This document shows positions 10,689 to 21,680 of a stretch of 64,000 bases of DNA, one piece after another. The stretch is from Thermothelomyces thermophilus ATCC 42464 (taxonomy: Eukaryota > Ascomycota > Sordariomycetes > Sordariales > Chaetomiaceae): the NCBI RefSeq assembly GCF_000226095.1, contig NC_016472.1, forward strand, positions 9,238,001 to 9,302,000, given 5' to 3'. The notes beneath the pieces are model-generated. The model made no database searches. It had not been told where the DNA came from and was given only the letters and a program-made list of their open reading frames with translations. The stretch's first letter is position 1; each line of letters starts with the position of its first letter. Both the position numbers and the translations under genes were made by a program.

Positions 10689-12308
10689 TTATCGCCTCTT
10701 GCGGTCCGTTTCGGGGGGATACACGACGATTCTGTCCAGATCCGCCCCCTTGTAATCGAACCCGTTCCACAGCCCGCCCACGGTGATGGTGTTCTTCTTC
10801 CCCTTCTCCAGCGTCAGCAGCAGAGGCGTCGAGAGGATGATGCCCTTGTGCGTGTCCCGCTGGTACAGCGTCTCGACCTTCTCCGTGTTACCGTTTACGA
10901 CGACGCTCGCGATCCGGCGCAGCTGCCACGTGCCGCCGATCCGGTCCGGCGTCCCGCCCGGTTGGTCCCCGAAGCCCATGTCGTCCGTGTTCTGGTAGTA
11001 GAACGACACCCACTGCGGCTTCCCGGAGCCCTCGATCCCTTCAAAAGTAACGGTGCTGTCGTTGCCGCGAATGCCCGTGACGATGACACCCTTGCTGGCG
11101 AAGTTGGCCTCCTGCTTGAACGCGTTGCCGGCCGTCTTGGCGTCGGCCGCGTAGTATGTCTTGCCTCGGACGGGGGACCACTCGCCCGTCTTGACGTCCA
11201 AGTCGTACACGTCGTTCCACACGAGCCTGAGTGTCTTCTTGCGGTCGTCAATCTCCATCGGAAGCCAGATGTACCGGCTCTCCCAGAGCGAGTTGGAGTC
11301 CCACTGGTCGCCCAGGTACAAGTACGTCGTCCTCTTCTTGCCCCTGATGGTCAAGGTGAAGCCCGACTGGGAGTTGAAGGTCCGCGTGTTGGGCGGCGCC
11401 ACCATGAAGGGCTGCGACCACGGACCGGCCAGCGAGTCGGCCCGGAAGGCGACCACGTTGTTGGGCCGGTAGCCCGTCTTGTGGCTCATGATGGCGTAGT
11501 AACTCTTGTCCGTCTGGACGATGGTCGGGGCTTCGAGATCGTACTTGTCGAAGCGGTGGATGACCTTGTCGAGCGCCGACACATCCTCGTTGTAGGCCGT
11601 AAGATACACGTCTCGGCCTTCCCGGCTGTCGCCGTTCGAGTAGAGCGCGTAGGACCTCCCGTCCTTGTAGTCGGTAAAGATGCCGAAATCCTGGGACCAG
11701 TTGCCCAGGGGCGCGGTGGCGCTCACGAAGGTGTAAGGCCCCGAAATGTTTGGCGACCGAGCAAATCCCTGGAGCAGCAGTCCATACGTGGAGTTATCTG
11801 CGTGCCACCACATCTGTTCTTTAACATTAGCATCCGTGCCACATGCCTTATTAATTAAACCCTGTGATTCGCTTAACATGGTAGCCTACGTACGTGATAT
11901 TCGTTGGACACCTTGCTGTAGACCACCTTTGGTCGCTGGATGATGTGGGAGGGCGAGATGTACGGGTGGCCCTCGATGGGAGCTGTGAGAGGTCGTGAGC
12001 TAGTGTGATTGCGGCCAGATTTCGGAAGAAGAAGAAACAGATCACGAACCTAAGGCAAGGCCGTGGCTTTCCCACGTCGCCAGGTCATCCGAGCTGTAGA
12101 CGGAAACACCGCCGCCTTCAGTCTGGCCTTCGACCTTGTACTCTCCAAAGAGCCAGAATTTGCCGGTATCCTTGTCGACCGTTACGCAGCCCGCATGGGC
12201 GTTGACGAGGTTGCCGTCCGTGTCGCGCCATCTCCCCCCCGGGACGATGTACTTGGCTGCCGAGAGGCCGGCCAGGAGTGCCGAGATACATACGCTTAAC
12301 CGGGCCAT
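10689..12308 (-). CDS. Secreted GH43 subfamily 24-like exo-beta-1,3-galactanase
   Basis: Three exons on the minus strand (12308-12050, 11982-11894, 11813-10689; introns 67 and 80 bp) encode 490 residues. MARLSVCISALLAGLSAAKY is a signal peptide; the in-frame extension upstream of ATG 12308 begins with GTG and is not used. The catalytic five-bladed beta-propeller follows. Glu210 in DLEAPTI and Gln265 in FNSQSGF align in spacing with the catalytic Glu208 and Gln263 recalled for Phanerochaete Pc1,3Gal43A. From about residue 355 a beta-rich C-terminal domain resembles a CBM35. The family releases galactose from beta-1,3-galactan side chains of plant arabinogalactan proteins. The usual ERPK motif reads QRPK here (Gln102). 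It is convergent with the HAL2-like gene, 190 bp apart. Family confidence is high; linkage specificity is inferred. Confidence 0.88.
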
Positions 12309-12720
12309 TGTGCGAGATTTGACGAGGAACACAACGTCTCGCTGCCCCCGGAACGTTGGAACGGAGGATCTGCACTCACTTATAACTTCTCGACTACTTT
12401 GCCAAGCTCGTCGGTGGACCTGGAATATGTTCGGGGGCCTTTACCCCGAATCCTCTCCCCGCATTCGCTTCCATGCCTGGCCCATTTCCCCAGAATTCCT
12501 CCGGTGCGCTGCGACGGTAAATCATCGCGCCCCAGCAGGGGGGAGCTGGACGCTGCGAAGGAGGCCATAATTAGCACGCTTCGCCAGAATAGGGAATCAG
12601 CCTGGGGTGCTGCCCGGCAACGAACACTTGGCGCTCCAGAAGCCCATTGAGTACTTAGGGTTTTCGGGGGATCATTGTTTCTGCGCTACTCGCTTTCGAG
12701 CGTGAAACACCGCATCTTGG
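12309..12720. promoter_or_regulatory. GH43 promoter region and bioF 3' flank
   Basis: 412 bp between the GH43 start and the bioF stop, both genes on the minus strand. It must contain the GH43 promoter and the bioF 3' end. No specific binding site could be assigned with confidence, and no other gene is visible. Confidence 0.5.
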
Positions 12721-14244
12721 CTATAATCGTGCTTTGGTAACCATAGTTGTTCCTGAGTTTGATGTGGCCTGATCTTCACGTTGCGTTTGTCGAAGGGTTT
12801 CCGCTTCCGTCAACGTGCCCGTCCTCCAGGCGGCTAGCCACGCGCCCACCGCTTCGACAAGACCGTGCACCTCGGACATAGTGTTTGCTGCATGGAGACA
12901 CACTCGTACTCTTTCGCGCCCTTTCGGCACAGTCGGTGCCACGATCGGTCGGACCATGAAGCCCCTCGCCTGACAATAGCCTGCCAAACTTCGGGCGTGG
13001 GGGGTGAAGATGGGGATGATGGGTGACCTTGGGTTCTCCCTGCCGACACGAAGCAGTTCTGCGGGCGCATTCTCACGGGTGCATAGTGCCTCGAAGAGTT
13101 TGTGCGCCTCCTGGATGAGGAGCCGGAGGTTGTCGAGTAGTGGCTCCGCTTGGCCAGTTGCAAGAAAGTCGTACGCCGTCTCGATGCTCGCGAGCGTGGG
13201 GAACGCCATGGCGGTCGTGTAGATGAGAGTTCGAGCGTAATTGATGAGGTATTCGCGAGTTGTTGACGAGCAAAGGACAATGCCTTTTGGGTCTTGTCAG
13301 CACTGCGCACTAATTATCTTCTCGGATATCACCCGTGATTCGGCCGCTGTGAGGGAATTAAGTGCTGCAGCTGAGTATGCATATTTACCTCCGGTGCAGC
13401 TCATCGCTTTGCCAAAACCAAGGACTCTCGCCCAGACGCGTTTTTCGAGACCTTGTTCGCACACGAGCCCACGGCCGCGATCGCCAATTATGCCCGTCGA
13501 GTGGGCTTCATCGACCACGATATAGCCGTTGTGTCGAGGCAGGTAGCGCTCGACGCAGTCCACGATCTCGGTCAGGGGAGCAACGTCCCCATCCATACTG
13601 TAGATGCCCTCGACGGCGATGAAGACGTTCCGCTCACCCGATCGGAAGAGGCCGCCGTCGGGACCGTGGAGCAGAGAGCGCAGCACCGTCTCCAATGGAC
13701 TCTTGTTAGGATCTGGATGCGACACCTCCCATACCGAGCTGTGCGCAAACGGGATCTTCTTTCCGGCCCTGCTGAGTCGCATCCCGTCATGCACGCTAGC
13801 GTGGATTAGCTCGTCGTATACGATGGCGTCGCCCTTTTGTGGGACGCAGCCGAACAGGCCGACGTTAGCGTCCATGGCCGAGTTGAAGAGCAGGCCGGCC
13901 GGGGCGCGGTGGAAGGCGGCGATGGTGCGTTCGAGGGATTCTGCGTACGACGAGTTGCCATCCAACAGCCGGGAGCCGCCCGACCCGAGCAAGGAGGAGG
14001 AGCCATTACTGCCGGGTGTCGAAGCAGCAGCATGGAGCCGTGCTAGGAAGGCCTGCTGCACGGCGGGCTGCGAGGAGAGGGACAGGTATGCGTTGGAAGA
14101 GAAATCCGCCATGCCATGAGGAACGGTGGTCAGGCGTCGTAGCTGATTCCGCGATGACCGACGATGGAGGATGGAGGCAAGCACATGGTCGAGGCGGAGC
14201 TCAGGTCCTTGACTCGATTTCTGTGATGTTTTAACCTCAGACAT
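12721..14244 (-). CDS. bioF: 8-amino-7-oxononanoate (KAPA) synthase
   Basis: PLP enzyme of the alpha-oxoamine synthase family that condenses pimeloyl-CoA with L-alanine, the first committed step of biotin synthesis. Exons 14244-13389 and 13283-12721 with a 105 bp intron give 472 residues. The acceptor follows a GCTGAC branch sequence. Motifs are the Gly/Ser-rich SLLGSGGSRLLDG, the PLP-aspartate segment VVDEAHSTG and the Schiff-base lysine Lys279 in GFGKAM. The final residues ARL form a PTS1-type peroxisomal signal, in line with published peroxisomal KAPA synthase in Aspergillus. It is transcribed divergently from bioDA across 693 bp. Serine palmitoyltransferase and ALA synthase are family relatives, but the neighbour and PTS1 favour KAPA synthase. 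Confidence 0.93.
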
Positions 14245-14937
14245 GGTGACGGACTTTGAGAGTCGAGTAATTAATTAACTAGTGAAGGAGAAGATGTCCT
14301 GAATATTGATCGATTAGTAACCAATAGACAAATAAAGAAACTGAAAACAAAAGAAATTAAACCTTTGGTGGACCAAAATATTAGTCCAATCACCCACTAC
14401 GCAATATTTAGGGATTGCTTTGTCCGCTTCGCGGAACTGGCCGTTGAAATACGCTTGAATGGGAGCTTAATAAGCGGCGGAGACAACCTACTCGAACCTT
14501 TAGCGAACAGATGAGAAGTTGGAGCGAACAATTCCACTCATCAGAGCCAGTTCTCTCCTCCAGTCCCGTACTGTGTACGGATCCAGCGCCGACTTCGGCT
14601 CGAGCCTGCCTCCGCGGACCCCGAATTCTCCCCAACAAATGCGGGCACAAACAGTACCCTATGAGCTTTGCGGTGATAACATTACCTGGTGGATTAATCA
14701 AACATGAAAGGCTTCTTGGGCTCTGTATTGTGTGTTGGTGTGGAAACTGAGAGAACGCCGATCCCATCTCTTCAAATGCATCTGTGCTTCCCTCCATCAA
14801 ACGCCTGGCTGCGGCTGTTAACGGCAATACTTATCAGTGGTTCCCGCCCTATTCAAGTTTCCACAACCGGAACTTGCAACCCTAAGATTCAACCCGTCAA
14901 TTTTTAAAAGAAAAGAAAAGAGAGAGAGAAAAAAGGA
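14245..14937. promoter_or_regulatory. Divergent bioF/bioDA promoter
   Basis: 693 bp separate the two biotin start codons. The bioF-proximal half (14270-14400) is AT-rich, unlike the surrounding DNA. It contains two CCAAT boxes (about 14320 and 14387), candidate sites for the fungal CCAAT-binding complex. A GA-rich run lies just upstream of the bioDA ATG. Shared control of both genes is likely but not demonstrated by any recognised biotin-specific element. Confidence 0.6.
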
Positions 14938-17854
14938 ATGCGACTACCACCAGCTAGAGCGCTGCTTTGGCGCTCGCTGCGCACTTACCAGATCTACGGC
15001 GCCAATACCGACGTTGGCAAGACCATTGTCACAACCCTCCTCTGCAAAACCGCTCAACGGCTTTGGCAGACAGAACGCACAACGTATCTTAAACCTGTCT
15101 CGACGGGACCGGCGGTAGATGCGGATGACCAGTGTTGGTGCCCCTCTCTTCTTTGACAATGATCTTTTTTCAATTATTGGCTAATTAGGCGGTTAACGCT
15201 GCGCAGATGTCGATTTATTAATTACGCTTTCTCCCTGTAGCATGGCACCCCGAAGCACCAAAGGACCAGTCTAATCCGTTAATCTGCAAAGACATGTCCG
15301 CAAGTTTGCTCCAGAGGTCATTAGCAAGACTCTTTTTCAGTACGATCTCGCCGTCAGCCCACATATCGCGGCCCGAATTTCAAACAATGTCAGCGCCCTT
15401 CGCGTTGCACCATTGCACAAGAAGAACCCAGCAACTGATCGGTGTGCCTCTTGTCACATGATAGGCCGTTCCTTCAGATGATAGCCTTCTCGCCGAGGTC
15501 TCTGCCTTTGCGTCTCAGCAGGCATCCCGAGGTCCCGGATGGCTGTTTATCGAGACAGCTGGGGGCGTCCAGTCCCCCGCTCCCTCGGGTTCGACCCAGG
15601 CCGACCTATACATGCCACTGCGGCTGCCAGTCGTTCTCATCGGTGACAGCAAACTCGGCGGGATCTCACAGACGATATCGGCCTTTGAGTCCCTCAAAAT
15701 CCGTGGTTACGATGTAGAAATGGTCGTCCTGTTTCGGGAAGCAGCATTCCATAACCACGCCTACCTGGCCGAGTACTTCGAACAGCAGCACGGAATCGCC
15801 GTGAGGACCGTTCCAGAACCACCTCCCCGGAGGGCGGAGGACGACCCAAGCGCCGACAGCATAGCCCTGTCTCGCTACTACGACAAAACCAGCTCCCAAA
15901 GCCGCGACATACACGAGATTCTCCGTCGCCTAGACGCTCGACACACCGCACGCCTGGCTCGCCTGGAGTCCATGAGCGCCAGCGCATCCTCCCAGATATG
16001 GTACCCCTTCACGCAGCAGAAGCACCTCGCCCGGGACAAGATAACCGTCATCGACTCCGCCCACGGGGACTACTTCCAGACCCTTGCCCGGCCTCCCCCC
16101 GACGCCCCGGATGCCCTCCTCCGCCCGTCCTTCGACGGCTCCGCCTCCTGGTGGACCCAGGGCCTCGGCCACGCCAACCCGCGCCTCGCCCTCGCCGCCG
16201 CCTACGCGGCCGGCCGCTACGGCCACGTCATGTTCGCCGAGGCCGTGCACGAGCCTGCGCTGGCGCTGGCCGAGACGGTGCTGGACGGCATGGCCCCCCG
16301 CCGCGACGGCAGCAGTGACGGCTCCGGAGGAGGGAGGAGGAGGAGGCTCGGGCGGGTGTTCTTCTCGGACAACGGGAGTACCGCCGTCGAGGTGGCCGTC
16401 AAGATGGCGCTCGGGGCCGCGAGAGCGCGGTACGGGCCCCGGCGCGGGGAGGCGCCGCAGCCGCTCGGGGTGTTGGGGTTGAAGGGGAGCTACCACGGAG
16501 ATACGATTGGCGCGATGGACTGCTCGGAGCCGGGCGTGTTCAACGAGAAGGTGGAGTGGTATGAAGGGAAGGGGTTCTGGTTTGACTATCCGGTGGTGGA
16601 GTTTAGGAGGGGGCGGTGGAACGTTGAGCTGACCAACGAGATGCGGGATGGTATTAGCGCCTCGACGAGTGCTTCTACTACTGCTGCTGGTGATGGTGGT
16701 AGTGGTGGTGGTATCGATGTTCGGGCAGGCTACTCGTATCAGTCCTTGTCGGATGTATTCGATCTCGAGTCTCGAAAAGCGCGCGGTGAGGCGCGCATTT
16801 ATGAGCAGGTAATCACCGCTACTCTCGAAAAGCTCACAAAACAGGGTCGGAGGTTTGGGGCTCTGATCATTGAGCCGGTCGTCCTCGGCGCTGGCGGTAT
16901 GCTCATGGTGTAGGTGATGGGTTAATATTTTTGGCTTTCCTTCACCTCGGTCGAGCTAACGGATATGCGTGTTAACCAATGTCCAGGGACCCTCTGTTTC
17001 AGAAGACGCTCGTCGAGGTTGTCAGGCGGAGCGCACACCTCCTTGGTCACAGCGCGGGTCTGACGGATCTAGCCGATGACGGCCAGAGCTGGACCGGGCT
17101 GCCCGTCATCTTCGACGAGGTGTTCACGGGCATGTACCGCCTCGGCCGCTTCAGCGCCGCCAGCTTCCTAGGCGTGGATGCCGACATCTCGGTCCACGCC
17201 AAACTGCTGACGGGCGGGCTGGTGCCGCTCAGCGTGACGCTCGCGTCCGAGAGCATCTTCCGGGCGTTCGAGAGCGACGACAAGTCAGATGCTCTGCTGC
17301 ACGGCCATAGCTACACGGCGCACGCGGTTGGATGCCAGGTGGCTCTCGAGAGCATCAGGGAGATGCAGGGGATGGAGGCGCGGGGGGACTGGGACTGGGC
17401 CAAGGGCGTGCCGCGCAATCCGGCTTCTTTGCAGGGAAGAGGGCCCGCTTCGGCGGGTTGGGCGGGTTCGGTGACACCGGCAGACGCTACGAGGACCTGG
17501 TCGGTCTGGAGCACCGAGTTGCTCCGCTGGATCGATCAGCTGCCTCCCAGCTTTGTAGGAGGCATGTGGGCTCTGGGGACCGTCCTGGCTATCCGGTTGA
17601 CTAGCGCGGACGGAACACAAGGGTACAAGAGCAATGCCGCGAAGGGCGTTCAAGCAGCGCTGTTGCAGGGCTCGCCGGGCGAGGGGCAAGGGTCAGAGCG
17701 GGCGAACGCGCCGCAGTGGAATGTCCACACGCGGGTGCTGGGGAACACGCTCTACGTCATGGCAAGCCTGAAGTCGACGGAGGAGAGTATCAGAGGAGTG
17801 GAGAGCCGGTTGCGGGAGGCCCTGCTAGCGGCTGAGAAAGAGAGCCACGTATGA
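14938..17854 (+). CDS. bioDA: Bifunctional dethiobiotin synthetase / DAPA aminotransferase
   Basis: A fused enzyme doing two consecutive biotin steps: the BioA half makes 7,8-diaminononanoate from KAPA and SAM, and the BioD half closes the ureido ring with ATP and CO2. Proposed exons are 14938-15131, 15292-15388, 15465-16909 and 16987-17854, giving 867 residues in frame. The second intron (15389-15464, donor GTCAGC) is the least certain; 15404-15464 is an alternative. The start MRLPPARALLWRSLR is a basic, amphipathic mitochondrial-type presequence. BioD carries the P-loop GANTDVGKT and ETAGGVQSPAPSG. BioA starts near WYPFTQQKHL, with GSYHGDTIGAM, IFDEVFTG and the PLP lysine Lys651 in HAKLLTGG. 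Ser/Gly-rich low-complexity loops interrupt the BioA half. Divergent to bioF; no bioB is in the window. Confidence 0.93.
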
Positions 17855-18082
17855 GAAATGTATGTACATAATTAGCGGTGGGGTTTCAGCTATGTTTAAC
17901 GTATTGTACGCCCTTGCAACTGTTTGTGCTGCCTGCAGCTTCTAATCACGCCAGCCAAACTTAGAGGTGCTCATCAGTCAAGTTAAATATGATCATATGC
18001 TGGTCGAAGTGAGTGGGTAGGTAAAGATTGGTTGCTATGTAAATGTGACCAGAATGTATATCTAATTATGTAATCTACTAAG

Positions 18083-18337
18083 GACCAGATCAACACAGAA
18101 TATGACCAACTCCTGCAGAAATATGACCGCGACCTCCTCCTATATCGCTATCACTGGAAGCATCGTTCCCTGCTCCACAAATGGGTTATGAGCTCCGTGG
18201 ATTCCGGTCTCTACCAGGCAGCGAACGTCATGAGGTCGCCAGAGACCAACGGCCTCAGAGGCATCGTGAAAGAACTTCGCGAACTAGTTGCGCCCTGGGA
18301 AGCCAACACTCAGACGATCGTGCTGTTTTCCATTTAA
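18083..18337 (+). mobile_element. Copia-type LTR retrotransposon remnant, gag-like fragment (fossil)
   Basis: An 85-codon open stretch lacks an initiator and looks like the central part of a fungal Copia gag protein: a basic/aromatic helix segment followed by LRGIVKELRELVAPWE, which recalls the LKxRVAPTD region of these proteins. No pol, integrase, reverse transcriptase or terminal repeats were seen nearby. The element is broken and truncated to a short piece, so probably old. The assignment rests on remembered family character and is tentative. Confidence 0.4.
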
Positions 18338-18365
18338 GAAGCGAGAATGAGAATTGATCCGTAAG

Positions 18366-18399
18366 GACCCGGAACCCTTTGATTGAAGGGTTCCGGGTC
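18366..18399. repeat. Perfect 14-bp inverted repeat with 6-nt loop
   Basis: Arms 18366-18379 and 18386-18399 are exact reverse complements (GACCCGGAACCCTT with AAGGGTTCCGGGTC) around the loop TGATTG. It lies 28 bp past the gag-like fragment and about 510 bp downstream of bioDA. It could be a transcript hairpin, a small foldback element or part of the fossil element's flank. Confidence 0.9.
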
Positions 18400-20884
18400 G
18401 CTTTCTCCCTCACTGACTAGCCAACCTGTTAGATAGGTCGCGTTGAGCTTGGGCTGTGAGGTCTGCCTGGCTGCGTGCCCTTCTCCCTTTGCTTCACTGT
18501 GATCACGAACTTAGCAAAGCGGCGGCGGTTGATGGTCCCCACCCTTTGTTTGTGGTATTAGGTCTTGTTCAGCCATATGCTCCTCATCAAGCTCTTCATT
18601 GGGCCATGACCCTCTGATCGATATCATATCGAGTAAACAAAGACCGACAGAGATCAGGAGACTCTAGGCTTGATGCCAACGTAGCTCGGGGTACGCGTAG
18701 AAGCCAATATCCTACCCAAGAGCAGGGAAGCCAGTTGGCAGAGAAGAGAAACTGTCTTCATGTAGTGCTACTTTTTCGTCTTGGGGAGATTACTGATGAC
18801 GCCTAAAGTACCCAACCTAGGCATCAATAACCTTTGGTCAGATGCTGGTAGCGATGCCGGGTAGCTCGGTTTTTTCCCTTGCGTACGGTCCTCGTGAGCT
18901 GTCACAACATGGTAGAGAGTCACACGTCCTCCAAATACCCCCAAGCCAAATCTCGGACCTCGTTGGAAAGCTGTGCCAGGCTGGCACGTGCCTGCTATTC
19001 GTTCCCGTTCCCGATTATTCGTGATTTGCTCGGTCGAACCAGCCGAGCGGGTCGAGCGGGACCCAGGCAACTCCGAATGTGAATGAACGGGTGTGTGTTT
19101 TTTGGGTTTTGATCTCGCATGTGACAATATGCCAGTTATATATGCGTGCACAGCAAGTGCATGACGGTTTAGGAGAGAAAAAAAGGGGGCCGCGCAATCC
19201 AGCCAGGGAAGTTGGCCTCGACACTGCCACAATTCGTAAAATGAGATGATTCTCGGGTTGTCGTGTTCCTTCCCTTCAGCAACTCGCATCGACCCACTTT
19301 CGGAAGGATGACATAAGCCAGCACAGTGCCCATCATGGCCGCGCAGGAATGCAGGCGACTCCGAGTAACCATTAATACATGGCGAACTAATACACACTGG
19401 CAGGCCCGGAGATAGTTACCTCCCTCCATTCCTTGCGGGCAAAGGTAGGAACACCGATAACGGCGACTAGTGGTTAACTCTCTAGCGGCCTTCCTGCCGT
19501 AACGTCACCGCAATGAGGTTCAGAACAAAAAGCTTCCGTCTGCCCGTGCCGACCTAGGGCCTGCATACCCAGAGCTGCCGTGGCGAGCGAAGAGCAAAGG
19601 GCTCGCTGGCATGGCTGTGGTCACGTTTGTTGTGGATGGTAAGCGAAGACCGAATGCCATCCCTTTCAAGTTAACAAGTACAGTACGTCCGTACACGTTG
19701 TATGTACCATGCATCCACACACTGTCCCGCCGGGAGTGGGTCTCAGAAGGACCTCGACCTCCCCCACTGCTTCTTGGCGATTGGGCTAACGATCTCGTCG
19801 GAGGGGGAGAGGGTGATGGTGAAGTGAGCTGCGAGCTTTGACCGCACCTGGCTCCCGACCGGAAGGTGCCGTCATGACGGCGGTCTGGCTGTTCATTGGC
19901 CTGGTGTTGTCCGCTGCTTGCAGTGCACCCGCCGAACTTGCATTCGCCCGCCCGCCATTCTTTTTTTTATATCTTCCTCTTTCCATCCGGCGCCACAAGA
20001 TCAACACTGCGTGGAGGCGTCGGAGAGATTTCGGTCCCCCTGCCCATCGCCCGCAGAGCGAGCTGCCTCTTGATGCGAGTGGAGGAATCGGGGCTGGCCA
20101 GACTGGCGGATTGGAAGCAGAGACCGTTTGACTCGTGCCGCAGCAGGGTGAAGCACAAACGTCACAGCAGGGCAAGGGTGGATCCACATCCACCACCGGC
20201 TCACGTCCAGACTGGGCTCTCTACGATAGAGATGCGTCTACACTAAGCTTTATGAGCCAGGGTGCGTTTGCACTCGCGAGAAGTCGCACAGGTGGGATCG
20301 TTCCTGGATTTCCCGGACGCCTTTGGCCAAGGATGCATACGCAGTAGTTAACTGCTCCGTACAAATACAGCCTTCGGCTTTGTTTGGATAACACAGGCCG
20401 GAAAACTGCGAGCTCAAGATCGCTGGGGACCCTCCGATCCGAATCACCCGAACGGAAACCCAAGCTTTTTAAGTGTGGTGTTCTAGAAAAAGACTGCACA
20501 GATACAAACGAACATAATGGATGTGTCTGCTAAGTACGAACGCAGCAACAATCAGGACGCGTGCCAAAGAAAGCTGGGGGCTGCTCACGGCTAGAATGTC
20601 CCATGGCTAGTAAGAAGCGGGATTGGTGTGTATATAAAGGAAACCCCGGACGGCATTCCTGCATCTCGGAATGCACCTCGAAAGGGGGATGACCCAGGCT
20701 TGAGACAGGCTGCGCTTCTTTGAGCTGCCGATTGGGAAGTCACCTGGGTAAGCTGTCTGCCGCAGTTTTTTTGTACCCGCGGCCGACTGAGACCGTGGGG
20801 GGGGGATATTCGAGCAATTTCCACTGAGACGGCCTTGGATATGTATCTACGAATTGTGGACTTGCCCGACAGTGGTTGCACTCC

Positions 20885-20910
20885 AAAAAAAAAAAAAAAA
20901 AAAAAAAAAA
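20885..20910 (+). repeat. Poly-A run, 26 bases
   Basis: Uninterrupted A tract in the spacer upstream of the KH-domain gene. No element end or target duplication is evident beside it. Its length may be imprecise because homopolymers are prone to sequencing error. Confidence 0.9.
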
Positions 20911-21680
20911 TGTCACGAGCTGATCTAAGCTTCAATGGTCTCGTGCTCGAAATCGGAACCTCGAGAATTGAAGTTGGGGGACAGAAACAGAAAATGCTCT
21001 GTGGAGCGGGCACGCCCGGTGGCCCTTCCCTTTCGCCAAAGCTGCGCCAAGTCCCTGGCCCTCCCCCGGCTGCTGCACGGACCAGCGGGCCATCCCACAC
21101 TGGAGCGCCGTGGCTGGCTCATTAGTGCCAGCGGGCGCATCTCCACCAGAGCGCCCAGTGCCCTGCCTCAGTCCACCAGCTTCCACCCGCCAATCCCTCA
21201 TCAAAGTCACCATCTTTCCCTCCTCCGCCTCCGTTCCCCTCCCCCAACCTGTTTGTTGATCGCAGGAAGGACCGGATCACACGACAACTTCCCATCCACT
21301 TCATTATTGTTCTTTCCGCACCGCCCTCCCATTTCCAATCCCCTTCCGAGATACCCATCTTCTTTTTTTCCGTGTCAGTTTCTGCCGAATGCCCCGTTTT
21401 CCGGCCCGGCTTGACCTCTCTCTCCTTCAGTCCCTCATTTAACTCCCCCATTCGCCTCGTTCCTCTCGTCTGCCGTGTCCGCGGGCTGCCGTCTCCCTGC
21501 AGCTCCCCTCACCACCTCCCTTAACAACCTAACTCCCCGCTCCTGTTCTCCTTGCTGCACACCTACGCCGCTGGAGTCGGACGTACCACCTCCTCTCGAC
21601 CCGACCTGAACCGCGCTGGCTGCCCACCCTCGGACCATCGCAGCCATCGACAACTGGCATCGGAGGTTCAGATCTCGAAG

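Larger units (their letters stand above)
17855..21680. other. 3.8 kb spacer with fossil fragment, hairpin and long poly-A
   Basis: No host gene was supported here. The left part holds a Copia-like gag remnant (18083-18337) and a perfect hairpin (18366-18399). A 26-base A run sits at 20885-20910. From about 21180 the plus strand is strongly pyrimidine-rich, typical of a fungal promoter and 5' leader, presumably of the KH-domain gene at 21681. Confidence 0.6.

Noticed and set aside
10848-11858. 336-codon open frame antisense to the GH43 gene
   Set aside because: Shadow of the GC-rich coding strand; Val/Leu/Arg-rich with no domain.
15444-15477. 34 bp intron in bioDA that would also keep frame
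   Set aside because: Shorter than functional fungal introns normally are; the 76 bp alternative gives the expected PSDDSLLAEV join.
18768-19397. 209-codon minus-strand open frame
   Set aside because: Mixed composition, no domain, no support from splice sites or codon use.
19871-20131. Short frame starting MTAVWLFIGLVLSAACS, resembling a signal peptide
   Set aside because: The hydrophobic start looks secretory but the rest is Arg/Pro-rich without cysteines or domain; single weak coincidence.
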